Positions 34,390-47,055 of a stretch of 64,000 nt of DNA are shown here, piece after piece. The stretch is from Hysterangium stoloniferum. Taxonomy: Eukaryota; Basidiomycota; Agaricomycetes; Hysterangiales; Hysterangiaceae. Below the pieces are notes generated by a model that was given only the letters and a program-made list of their open reading frames with translations, did not search any database and was not told where the DNA came from. The DNA lies in NCBI GenBank assembly GCA_015178975.1, contig WHVD01000014.1, positions 62,001 to 126,000 on the forward strand. Direction: 5' to 3'. Numbering within the stretch: position 1 is the stretch's first letter; each line of letters starts with the position of its first letter. The position numbers were made by a program, and so were the translations under genes.

Positions 34390-37300
34390 TTACGACGACA
34401 ATGACGCGGTATTGGATGGATCAGCGGCACTGCCTTTTACCTCCGAAGCCTGAGGAGTGTCACAATTTAAAACAGTTGAATGTAGAATGAGCAATAAGCT
34501 TACCGGAGGAGTCGCTGTTGGTGTCGGAGCAGAGATAGTGTTAGCGGGCGGTGCCAGAGAGGATGCCTTGGACGATGTTTCAACGGAGGCTGGCGTTGCC
34601 GGCGTAGATACAGATTTGCCGTCCGTCACCGTTGCGCCGGGTACAGTGGATGTGCTTCCCTTTGCAGACTCCGAAGATGCGGCCGACACCATCGACGACA
34701 CTGCTTGCTTCTGCTCGTATGCAATGCGTTAAGAGGATCGGTTGTGAAGTATTGTTAATAACATACCAGTGCAGGCAAAGGGAGGTCAAGCAGGTTCAAA
34801 AGGTCCAGGTGATAGCTATATTTCCTTTAGCGACCAGCAGTGAGATAAGTGACAGTCGCTTACGTCGTCGGCACCCCAGGCTGTAAAATGACCAACCAAG
34901 GAATCTCGTATCCTCCCTGACCAATCCTACAAGATAGATTAGCTTGATGGCATTTTGGTGTAAAACTTGACCTCATACAGGACAGTCTGCGCTGCACCAA
35001 TGTCGAGCATTCCCAGTGGTATAATACCAAGGGAGTTAACAGCACCTTGAGTTAAGATAACGTTGGGGACACTGCCGCTATTTGCCGTTCCATGGGCCGG
35101 AACAACGAAGTTGTCGAACGCTTGATCAAAGTGCGCAAACACCTCGCCATTAACCATCGCATCCGCTTGAACAAATTTGATAACCAAGTCAGCATCTGTG
35201 GGGTTTACTACATCGAAGTCTATAGTGACCAAATTCGTGACCAAACTAATTATAAGACAGGTTATTGAGGGTATGTTGTAGGATGGTACAGGACCCACCT
35301 GTTCAACGTAATGAAGACATTGATGTGACTAAGGAGCTTTTGGTTTTGGCCTATGCAAAACCTGAGTGGATGCTACATCAATACCCAATGATATACTTAC
35401 CGGTAAGGGAAGTATCAAGTGACACGCCGCTTAGTGCTGGTTGTAACGAGGCGAAGGGTGAACTGGCAGAATCGCCTTTGATAGTTAATGGCAACGAATT
35501 CGGTGTGGTGAGGAAAGCGGACAGGAAGCTTTGCGCAATGGTATCATTAGGATTAGCTGGCATATAATGGAATTCAGAAGGCTGGACGTTTTGACCAGGA
35601 ACTAGGTCGAAGTTCTGTGTAGATTCTAATTAATGTGGTGATATAATTGCATTTTGTGCGCTCTCACGTTGATTGCAGCACGCCCAAGCTATTGTAATAT
35701 GAGTATATGAAGGCTCAAGGATTGCAAGACACAAACCTCTACACCTTTGAACAACACAGGTAGGGATATACCAGTTGTCACCAAAGAGATGTTCGAGGGG
35801 TTTTGCAACGTCGTTAGGAGAGGGGAGACTATGAATTGGTCACCGCCATTGCCCCCACTCCCAGTTATGGTTACATTGCTTAGGGCCGCTGTACCGCCGA
35901 AACTGTTGATTCCCGCAATACTCGAAGAAACGTTGAAGGGAATACCCGAAATGCTGCAAACTTAGATAAGTAACTATACGAGGCAGAAGGCTATGGACCC
36001 ACGGGACGTCTCCGATTGTTGTATGTGCCACAATGTCCGTCGACCCTTTCAGTGTGATGGCTGCCGATTGTTTATCAGTTACCTGAGCAAAGAATGATCC
36101 GAAGACGTTGTTATTCAAAGCGTTGAGAGTTTGATTTTCAAAACTAAGCGTGAGGCTAGCAACGTTTCCTGTCGAAACACCGCTGATTGTCGGGGACGAA
36201 GGTATTTTAAGCTAGCCCAAACGTTAGAACACTGATATGCCTCGCAATGCTAACCTACCTCTGCAGCATCGGCACCATCGAATCCAATGGTGATATCCTG
36301 TGCCGATCGGATTACTTGAAGAGAGAAACCAAATGGATTCTTGAATGTCGCCGCAGTAGTCTTTGAGCTTGTTAGTGGTTTGAAGTCTTCGCTAGGTTGA
36401 TCCAACACCAGTTCAAGGTCCTCGATTGTTATGGAATCGATAATCTAAAGTAGACATTAAGATCAACAATGGCACCATTCTACCATCCTGGCGTACTTGG
36501 AATATTTGGCCGGGAAGCGTGACATTCAAAGTCAAAGTTTTAAACGCTGTGCTCAACCACGAAACTGTTTGACCATTGCCGTTGGGGTCTACAGAGTTAC
36601 CCTGTACTTGGAGCGTCTGGTTTTTTCCTGCCAAAAAGTTGGAGAAAAGAACACCGATCACATCGAGATCGTTCCCGGTTTGCGGAACGATACGTCCACC
36701 GAGGTGCTCTTTAGTAACGGCCTCTGGGGCCAGGAACAAGTTTGTACCGGTCAAGGCTAGTCCGAAAGTTTAATTTAAACGACGAAAGAAAACATAACAG
36801 CAGAACATACGGCCGACCAATACACCGTTGAAGAGTGAATTGAATGAGACGGTGCCGAGCTGGATGCCGAGTTGCCTGTAGCAAAACGTATAAGTGAGGC
36901 CTACAAAGGATGGTGAAAGTGCTACATACGCAACGGATGGAATCAAGCTGTCCGTGGATATCGTGATTCCACCAGCAGGATCATCAGCAGGCAATTGGAA
37001 GTTGCTGATAGTGACCCCGGGCAGGCCGTTAAAGGCCTTGAAAGTGACGTTCTTCGTCAAGACAACATCATCAAATATAGTACCAAGAGCGGTCAGGCGC
37101 AGCTTGTTAGTTGAAATGATCCACTCGAAACTTGGGTTATGCAACAAGAAAGTAGCAAAATCCGTAAAACTGTTAACTCCTATTCAAAATTACCGCTCCA
37201 ATACGCAGTGAAAAGACATACGCTCCGAGGTCAGTGATAGTCAAGCGACCTTGACTGAAAGTGGCTAATTAAGATACTGAGAAGTGTAATATAGATGCCA

Positions 37301-40300
37301 CATACGTCCGATAATCTGGAACACCGACATTAGCCGCAGCGCACACAGGTGGCAAGGCAATCGTAGCAATATCACGGCCTTGGAAATTGACCCTACAGGG
37401 AACTGAGAAGAGGCAGGCATCATTTTAACTGAGCACTCACGTAACGGGTTCAACAAATGTGATCTCCGCATCCAACGGACCGGTGCCGGTTAATGAACCT
37501 TGAAGGGATACATCGAAGCCTTCGTCAGAAATATTCCTATAGGTATATCGTTAATTTGATGGCGTAGACAACACATTCAGTGAGCATACGTGATGTTAGC
37601 ACTATTAAACGTCAAGGCAGCTTGGTTGACCAGTGTCTGCACAACGGGAGGTGAGACTGCTCCAATCAAGAAGAGGGCAGTCTTATCTGTCTATAACCAA
37701 TATTAGGGGATCGAAGATATTAAATGGAATTGATACATACCACGGCGGGGACATTGGCTTGGTTGAAGGTCAATTCTGTCTCGAAATCGTCCAGCTTAAC
37801 AAGACTGTCAACCTCGAGTGTGACCTCGAGACCAGCAAGAGCGTTCAGAATGGCATCATTGACGTCAAACTGTTTGCCGCTGTGAATGGGACAGTACTGC
37901 GTCAAACTTGACTAATAAGCTTGCATCAGAAGGAGGAACTGACCTAACACATGTTGGAGGATTAGGATCAATAGTTGCGACGATCTTTGTCTAGATAGTA
38001 AACAATTGCTTAATCCTTGCACAAGGAAGTAACTGACTGGGGGATGGAAATCTGGATTCTCCACGACTAATTGGAATAAGCCCGTTAGAGGACCTAAATC
38101 GACGCCTTTCTGTTGGGACCTGATTAAGAGCAGTTGAATAATCGTGGCCGGATCCAAATTGAACTTGAGAGGAAGGGCGGGCGACGTAATATTCGTGTGT
38201 CCATCAGCATGAATTGGGTTGGAAGACAAGTCGACGTGATCCACCTTTCCTGCTCAAAGCTTAGTACAGTGGTGAGATACAAAGACGAAAGCCAGTACAC
38301 ACCCAATGTCAGATTTTGGAAGACAGCGTTGGCACTAACAACAAGAAGGTTGATGCTTGCAGTGAAGGGATTTGATAAAGCGACAGTAGCAGAGGCAATA
38401 CCGGTCTTTACGATGTCCGGCGGAAACACGATATTCGTTGCAGTAATCAAATTCTGATGTAAGGCGGGAATGTCTGCATTCAGAGTTATTTGCTCGAGAG
38501 CGGGTACGAGGGACTCGACATTGGTGGTATCTGAAGACCCCACGATAACAGTTTGAGAAGTGACGCCTTGTAAGAAGTTTTCCAGCAAGGTACGACCCGC
38601 AGCTTCCGCTCCGCCTTGGGGTTGGAAGTGGACATCTGACGACAACCATGACATAGATATGCAAATGGGATATATTTAGCATACCTGTAGAGTAATTGGC
38701 ATCTCCAGGGATGACCTTCAAACCCGACTATATAGATGGCCAGGAAATGAGTTGTGGGATATGCGCGTAAGTAAAAACATACAATGTCAGCCTGTCCAAT
38801 ATTTTGGTTTCTGTTACAATGTTCACATCAACAAGGCCATGAGGAGGGAAAATAGCATACTCGAATAAGAGATTGAACGCGACATCTCCGATAGCGATAG
38901 TCAAATTGCTTATGAAAGCGGTATCAGTAAAAGTTATTGATAGTGAGAGAATCAATACCTTGGATTATTGAGAGTGGTTGTCACCTTGATAAGAAGGAAG
39001 TCTGGGAAGCCATGATTGACATCAAGGTTGGATACTACAGCAGGTTTGGCATTTAATCCTTGCAGTCCAGCAATCGTCGTTTGAACATCGAAATTGATGC
39101 CTGTAAGCTATACCAGGACTGTAAGTATTTATAGATGAAATAATTGTTACTAGACGCCGTACTGATAGAAGTCCTACGGCAGTTTGTGCATCGGTGTCTG
39201 CGGCGCCAGACAGTCCAAATGTTTCAGACTTGGCTGTAGTAGTCTGAGCTAAGAACTGTTGAAATACGGGGTGCTTGTCGTCAAAGACCGCAAATGGAAC
39301 ATTGCTGAAAGTTAAATGGATAATGCGAGCGTTCACGTCTGTCGTACTAGGACCTTTGGGCACAGCAAGTTGGGCGAAGGATTGACCTTGTATGGAGGCT
39401 GTAATGGTCTGCTGAAGCGCGACTATGTCGATCGGGAACGCAAACGGAAGAGTGAAAGCGGCTGTTGTTGCTCCTGAACTGGTAGCAGGATTGAAAGCCG
39501 TCTGAGGTGTAAAGTCCAGTTCCAACTGCTCAAGAGTGATGGATTTGATAACTTGCAAGGGTCCTTGCGAAGGCAGCACCGTAGATATTTGAAGGCTTTT
39601 AATGGCATCGTTAAGCCAAGTGACCTAGATGAAAGTAAGTGGACTGCAAGGGGCTTTGTGAAACCTCATACGTCGCTTGGGCCCGCACTATTACCCATAA
39701 CAGTAACATTGGACGCTTTGCCATGGATGAAATCAGTGAACACTTGCGAAACTATGATGTATGTGTCTCAATGATCAGGTTACCCGTATACGTAAAGGTT
39801 GTTTTACCTGTAGCCAAGCCGCTGTCTGAATTCTGGGGAACTAGGCGACCGACTAACGGCAACTTGAATGAAGCTACGCAAAATTCAGTGCACTTATGAC
39901 CATCGATTATTATCGGTCTTACATTGTGGGGCGAGGGTGAAGGCGCCACTTGAGGCTGCAGGACCTAAGAATGTTTGACCAACAAAATTGTTGAATCCGA
40001 TCTGACTTAATGCAACACCGACTTGGGACGGCTAAAGGGAGGGTCAATAATAAAAAAACGTTTTATCCTAGTTATGACACACGTTGGTCACAGTTGTCTG
40101 CAGAGTGAGGTGAATGCCGCCTGCAGGATCATTGCTAGGGAGGTCGAAAGAGTCGATAACGACGCCGCCTTGCAAACCGTTCATGCCCTTCAAAGTTACC
40201 GACTTCGTAGTTAAGGCAACACCAGGAACATCAATACCTAGGAGGAATCAGATCGCTTTGACACATTGAGATGAAATCATACCGAGAGCGGAGACAGTGA

Positions 40301-43300
40301 GGTTCTCTCCAGCAATATCCCACACGAAGTTTTCTTCCGTTAACAAAACCTGTTACATACAAACACATACATGTTTAGTCTCGCGCACACTAATGCAAAG
40401 TAAAGAAAACGTACCTTGGTAAAGTCAGTAAGCCTACCGACGTCCGCTACCTTGAAGACTGCTGAAACATTGAGTTGTGCACCGACATCACCTGGGCAAG
40501 TCATTGTAAGCGGACCATCATATCATGGTTATGGTGACATACCAGTCACTTGGACCTTCGGCATTGCGATTGTACCTAATGACTGTCCGGAGAACGAGAT
40601 GGTCAAACCCTCTCCAAAGTCAATCAATGCGTCGACTGAGGACTTGGTCACTATACTTCCCAAATATTTCAATAAAAGAACTACGTACATGGTCCGGCAT
40701 TGGTGATTGAACCGGTGAGGAACGTTTCTGATCAAAAGGTAAGATACACTGGAGGGTCTACCGGAGCTAATATGACCTTACCGAAACTATTCTCTTGAGG
40801 GTTCGTAATGAGGACGGTGTCGATCCTGGAAGAAGCATTAGCATAAAGACTTATAAGACAGAACGAGACACATACGCTAATACAGAGCCTGTAATAATTT
40901 TCTGCACGATAGGTTGTGCAAGAATGGGTAATAATAAGTTCAAGCTTTGGTCAGTTTTCACAGCGACAGCCGTTTGGGTAAACGACAATGTTGTCGGGTA
41001 ATCGCCTGTTAGAGATAAGCACCACGAGTTGGGTCAGCACCGAGCCGCGACACACCGATTGAAACATCCGATGTGAGAACAATGTCAGACTGCAGCTGTT
41101 TGAACGCCGTATCAACAAACTGCGGGAGATTGAAACCACTAAAAAGGAGACATATTATTAAGGTAAATGACACAATAAAATATGGATACATACGTGAAAA
41201 GGTTGCCTCTCGTAGAAAGTCGCCTGCGCTCAGAGATCTTCGCGCCATCTTGATCAGTGCTCGCAGCGTACTTGATGCCGCCTATAGATACGATTCCGTC
41301 CAACTGATCGGTACCTTCACCAGCTTGAACAGCAAGCCTTCGCAACAAGGTAAAAATTGTTGGGGGATCCAAGTTCATATTGAGCTCAAGTGAAGGAGAC
41401 GTTGTAGTAGAATGACCACCGGCGGGAAAGTTCGTCGCGGTCAGGATGGTACCAAGAGTGAGTCCATGAGATGTGACTGTCGAATTGATATTGGTAATCA
41501 TAAGGCCGCTTGTGAATGGATTATTGAGGTCGACTGTGACGTGCGAAATATTGTTCTGTTTCCCGGTAGTGTCAAGGACTGAACTACGCTGTCAGGCTAC
41601 ATCAATTAGTTGTGATGGCAGCACGTACTCGTCAAAGAAGCACTGTTCAGAAGGCTCGTCTTCAAACCCGGCAGCGTTGCGCTGATATTGACACTTTCGA
41701 ACGCTTGCAGCAAAGATGAAACGTTGGTGCTTCCGGAGTACCCAGAGATCCCCAACAGCACATCAGTACCACTGACGAACTCGTTGAGTGTCTGTATTCC
41801 TTGCGGGCTATGATTTGGGGTAAAGTCACTAGTTGCCGCAAGTGTATTGTTGCCTTGGGCCAACGAAAGATTAGGAAGCAAAGTAGTACCAACGACGGCA
41901 CCGCCACGAGTCAATTGGAGGACTGCACAACAAACGTTCAAAATCCACAAATAAAAGGAATCGGGGTAACGAACTCAGGTCACCAGTTTTCAAGTTAAGA
42001 CTCGACGGATTGAAGATCGATACTACATAACACAACCTGGTCAGATCGGTCAAAGAAAATGTACTTGTTCCTCACCATTAATGTTTAGGTTGATATGTTC
42101 ACTTGTTCCTCCCATAACGTCCACGCTATCGATAACGGTACTTCCCTTTAGCCCTTCTAACCCGTTTAATGTAGAGGTTACATTAAAATTGATCGGGCTC
42201 AATGTAATCTGACCGATACTTAAATTTGACACGGCAGAGGAGAAACCAACTAGCTGGAAAGTTGTCGAGCTGCAATATAGTTCAATATACGGGTCAACGA
42301 TGATAATGTGGCTTGATACTCACTTTGAATCGGTAAGCTCCTGATCTAAAAATCATAGGGTCAGCAACAGTAACTGAATTGTTGACAGGATACATACTGA
42401 ATGTAGCAAACGTTTGGTGAGCGTCATTTGGTACGTTGAGAGGGCTTTCACTGAGAGTAATGTTGATACTCCCCTCAGTATCAGTGGGACTGAGCACTTT
42501 CACTGAAGAATTGGAGGCACCAATGGGCTGTAGGTGGCACGTGAACAAGGAGCAAGTGGCCCAAACGATTGAATCCACGTACAGTAGAAATATTCGCCAC
42601 AATCGAATTATTCTGCATAATGGCGAAACTGTTTGCTATTTCGCCGATGCTAAGATCAAACCCGAACGGTAATTCTGTAAGTATGGTCGGTGAGCCATAT
42701 TCTGACGAGACATAGGGGGCTGAACACACTCAGCGTCGCGTGAACCGTGTTACTAGACGCTGCAGGACTCCAAGGATTCTTGGGGGCAAATGTCAAATCC
42801 AGGGACTCGATATCAATAGCACTAATTGCATTGATGGGTGTCGCCGGGACGAAGGGAACATTCAAAGCCAAGCTAGAAAGACCTTTCGAGAGCCACGAAA
42901 TTGCAATTCCATCCGATTGGAGGGTTGACACGCCTCTGGCCATGACCGTGGTAGCAGGGTCGCTATTGAGGTATTTCGAAAAGAGCTGGCCGAGGACGGC
43001 GAGCTCACTCTCGGATCCGTTGTGGGGAACAAGACGTCCGTTCAAAGTGATATTGTTTTCACCGGGTGCCTAGAGCATAAAATGTTACTTTCGAGTGACC
43101 AGATATTAACCAGTGTGGTGCTCACGACGATGGTCTTTGTACCCGTGCCTTGACCCAAGAAAACACCTTGATAAGTCAAGTTGAAAACTGTGGTCCCGAG
43201 ATCAACAAGGAAAGGGCTAAGCAAATGGCTTAAGTTTGGCCCATTGACAATGTTCAGTTTTATTAATACCTAGAATTATTCAATCCGGTGACAGCCTTGA

Positions 43301-44473
43301 AAGTGATTCCTCCTTGTGGGTCATCGCGTGGCAACTGATGGAAATAGGTCAATTTGAGGAGGAACACAATTTATTTATCATACCTGGAAATCGACAAGCT
43401 TGACATGTCCATCGAAATTATTTATACCTATATGCATTTCACCTGTGAGCGTCATTAAATTAGTGTAATAATAAAATTGTACCGTTGAGGGTCAATATCT
43501 TGGAAAAATGGATTCCTTTGGATACTGGAAACTTGAGTGCATTCACACGGAGGTTATTACTTGTAAGCAACCAAGTAAAATTCGGCTGCGTGATCATGGC
43601 ACCAGTGAAGGCTCCAAAAGCCTGTTCATCCGAAATATGGAAGGTTACATTCTGGTCGATCGTTGCACGCTTGCTTTTCGCATTCAGCACCTGCAGCTGC
43701 ATTGTTCCCAAGGTTGTCTTATTTTGTGTGTCCTTTGGGCCGTTTACCAGCCAGTCCACCTAGGAAAATCAGAGAATTAAAAGAAAAATCAGTGCACAGG
43801 TACAAATAACATACCGTTACAGGTTCCTCGAAGGCAATCTTCGCATTGAATATACCAGTATGTGTGACCTAGAAGATTGAATTGTACTCCTGTCTACAAA
43901 TGGTGTTGAGGGAAATTCGGCGAAACTTACCACGCCCTTTAGTGAAAGAGAAAACCTATACGACCAGCGTCAGTACGTTTCCTAAAGACATCAAAGGCGA
44001 AAGACGCGCGAATTATTCTGTGGCTTTGTGATTGCAGCAGTATCGATATTCAAAACGGAGCGGTTGACAACCAATTGCGCAATGGCTCGGACAACGGGGA
44101 AGAGAACGACAAACAAAATCACGATAGCCAATATAGCATTAATGGTCGCAATGATGATGAATTTACGAGTTTTCCAAAAAGGTATTTTTGGGGGGGGCGG
44201 CTGTGTTGGGGGAACCGCGCCAACATCGCCTACATCGTATCCGACAAAGCCTGCAGGCGGGGCGCCTTCACCTGGAACATTATTCTGTCAGCAAAACACG
44301 CGAGATGAAGGTTTGAAAACAGGTGAAAAAATGGGGGAGGGGAAGATGATATCCGACGAATTCACGTGGAACATACCTGCTATAGCTGTTTGGGAGCCCA
44401 TTGCGTCGACTGGCGCATCATGGTCATACACGCCACTGCTGCGTCTGGCGGCCTCTCTCATGGGAGCATCCAT
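34390..44473 (-). CDS. Giant DUF3712 / Tag1-like single-pass membrane protein
   Basis: One minus-strand gene of about 10 kb with dozens of short exons. Exon 1 starts at 44473 (MDAPMREAARRSSG). A splice to about 44272 leads to a Pro-rich stretch, then FWKTRKF and a hydrophobic segment of about 25 residues (IIIATINAILAIVILFVVLF), a type II membrane anchor. The rest (over 2000 residues) would face the lumen or outside. It consists of beta-rich LEA-2/DUF3712-like modules with recurring blocks: GR-VP-G..LF..(F/Y)L, then G...SWLS.A...L.L.V..P, then a FNLDP-TI-LL block. Anchor blocks recur at about 43030, 39870 and 36720, i.e. every 3.1-3.2 kb, so a long unit is present about three times, the last truncated. 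The C-terminus is Ser/Thr-rich (34701-34390), typical of an O-glycosylated tail. Family members act at fungal vacuole or plasma membranes, but this one's role is unknown. Exon borders were traced only in part. Confidence 0.75.
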
Positions 44474-46131
44474 TACGACTCACAATGAAGGGGGAGCGAA
44501 TGGGGGGACAAGGGAGAAAGGCCTGGGAAGCTAATTTTCTTAAGTACACGGCGGGAAGAGGGCGGCATGGCTGTGAACTCTACCTGGAAGAACGACTCGA
44601 AATGATCAACAACACTAGTGATAGAAGGTTGTCACATGGTGCACGAAGGTCGAGAAAAGATAACTCACGGATCCTGTAAGAATGCTTCATTGCTGGCTGT
44701 AGCCAATAATAAAGGACCGGGACTTGTGAGAAATGTCATTGCACCCTTTGTTCAACGCCTAAGAAGTAAATTTAGCCTATTCAAGGCAATTTTAGAATTC
44801 AATGCTTGGTTGGACGTCATCGTTAAAAGCGAGCGCTTTTGTTCCTGGCCCAAGGGCGTCAAAGTCTATCGCCAGATGGTAAATTGTTGATGCTAAAATA
44901 GTCTCACGTGGCCTGTGTTCAGAGTATTTTCCACATATATTATTTTCGCTGAATATCTTGTAGAGTATTTCGGAAAAATACTCCAAATATACTTGTTTTG
45001 TAGAAGCGCCATAAACTTCGGGTTTTTCTAGCATTTTTCATTGATATTTTGGGCACACCCTTGGCTTCCTAAAACAGTTTAATTAAGCACACTGTATAGT
45101 ACTTACAACAGCCAGTTTGTTGCTCTCTAAGCAATAAGGCGTTAATTTCCGTCTACATCTTTATCATCATGCTCACCACAGGAACATGGAACAGAGATGC
45201 AAGTCGGCACTGAAAACGTACTGTTCTGAAGATGCTGGTGCCGCTGCTGTAACCAAATAGTGGCCTTCAGTCCCAAGTTGTAGAAACGTAAAAGCTTAGC
45301 GCTCGTAAAACGAAATGCACAACTCTCAAGGATGTCTCGTTCTACAATTGTGATACGCGATTTGTACGCGGATGCTGAACCGCTCCACAGGCTTGGATCA
45401 TTAGGTAAGCAAATTCTGTTGTGTGACCTGACGCGACATTTATGTGACTGACATTCTTATATGCGAGTGACGCGACAATCAGTACATTCACACCCTTCGA
45501 ATATAAATGAGAAGATTGGGAAGGCCCTGAGAAAGCCTAGCGCAAAGAAAACTTGGCTCCAGGTATCCTAACGAGCGCACCGGAGTAACACGTACATAAG
45601 GTATATTTACGCGTTGTGGATCACTATGTACGTTCAGGTTCACGCGTTATGTATTAATATGTATGCAAGGTTATTGGACCGGAAACCACTGAAGGTAGAA
45701 TAAGTAAATCTTAAGCAAATTTAGATCTGAGGTATCCCAAATTCGTTTTGAACGAGCGCTAAAGGTTTCTACAACGTGTTTACAACTTGGGTCAGAATAT
45801 CTATTGTAGCGCTCGCTAGGCAATACTCACAATGAAAACCTGCGGAAAAAGCTACCGTGTAATCACCCTGATTTACTTCAGCTATTTATGTAAATAATAA
45901 AAAACACATCAATTACAGCGACAACAAAATCTCCTAAGGAGACTGACTACCAGACCGATATGTAGATAGGCTGAGGGTGCCTGACTCAATACAACAATGG
46001 CACACTGCCACACACAGCACATCACAAATAAAACACAGCTAAAACGGAGAGCGAAAAACACCGTATTAAAAAAAAGAGTTGTGACGCTAGCAGGCGGAAA
46101 GCCTGGAATGCTTCATTGAAATCTAAGGTGA
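44474..46131. other. Intergenic region between two minus-strand genes
   Basis: Upstream region of the giant gene and downstream of the basic protein gene. No repeat or gene recognised; short frames look like chance. Confidence 0.5.
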
Positions 46132-47055
46132 TCATGCCGTCTTTGTGGGTACCCAAAATTCCTCTATAGGACCGTTGATAGGTGTTGTTCTTGTGACAGA
46201 GCCAGTCCCGTCTGACGTCGCCGACTCCGCCCTACCATGCGTCACATTTCGTGGTCTTTTCGCACGCGTAGAGTATCCTGTCGTTGGACTTCCGTCGTTA
46301 GTTGATGGATGCATGGTATCTCCATCGGCATCGACCTCCACCCTTTCCTTCGGTTTCCTCAGCCGCTTCGCTGCAGGATAGGCACTGTCACCATCTGCCT
46401 CTTGCTGGGCCGTTGTTCGCTTTCGCTTCGCCGCAACCCCGCCGCGTTTGCGTTTGATAGAACTCGGCTTATCCGGAACAACTTTCGCGCTGCCCACGAC
46501 GCTCTCCGTATCACGAACTTTTAGCGCAGGACGGCGGGTGCGCGATGAGCTCCGTCGTCCGGGTTCCGTTGAAAGGGTAGCCGACTGCGAGTTGGTGCTA
46601 GTATTGCTCGCGATACTTTTCACGGGGGATCTGGGTAGAATCGGACGCGATAACGGATGGTAAAGAGGGCGAGGCGGGCGCGGAATGCTCATCGGGCGGC
46701 TGAATAGATGTATCGATTTCGTTTCAACCTTCTGCGACAACGGCTGAGGCGCGTTGGCGTCCGAGGGTACCTTTAATGATGAGGCATGGGATGGTGTGGG
46801 GGTTGACACAGGTACCAATGCTAGTGCACTGCGTGATGCCACAGCTGCTGCTGATGCCACCTCAAATTCAAGTGCCGTATTGCGCACGAGAAGGCTCATG
46901 TCTACGACACCGCTACCAGGCGACTGGTACGTGACGGCAGGCTTGCGTTTACGCATGGCCGGAATGAGTGTACGAGCATATGACTGAGGGGAGATGTCTT
47001 TGGAAGCCATTGGGAAGTGTGTGTTGTTGCCGAGGAGAGTGGTAGCTCCCTCCAT
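46132..47055 (-). CDS. Basic, serine/proline-rich probable nuclear protein
   Basis: A single open frame gives about 307 residues from the ATG at 47055 (MEGATTLLGNNTHFP) to the stop at 46132. The frame continues upstream, but an AG preceded by a pyrimidine-rich run (TTTCTTTGTGTAG) lies just before this ATG, so a 5' intron and an upstream exon are possible; a second ATG lies at residue 15. The N-terminal third is short-chain and hydrophobic-neutral. The middle is rich in Ser, Pro and Arg, and the C-terminal half has clustered basic signals (IKRKRGGVAAKRKR, AAKRLRKPKE, RAKRPR). This suggests nuclear location and perhaps chromatin or DNA contact. No conserved domain recognised. Base composition is GC-richer than the surrounding repeats, like the other host genes. 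Confidence 0.6.
   Translation of the reverse strand: MEGATTLLGNNTHFPMASKDISPQSYARTLIPAMRKRKPAVTYQSPGSGVVDMSLLVRNTALEFEVASAAAVASRSALALVPVSTPTPSHASSLKVPSDANAPQPLSQKVETKSIHLFSRPMSIPRPPRPLYHPLSRPILPRSPVKSIASNTSTNSQSATLSTEPGRRSSSRTRRPALKVRDTESVVGSAKVVPDKPSSIKRKRGGVAAKRKRTTAQQEADGDSAYPAAKRLRKPKERVEVDADGDTMHPSTNDGSPTTGYSTRAKRPRNVTHGRAESATSDGTGSVTRTTPINGPIEEFWVPTKTA

Noticed and set aside
34457-43780. Many plus-strand frames across the giant gene
   Set aside because: They mirror minus-strand exons that form a consistent spliced protein; no plus-strand domain or gene model emerges.
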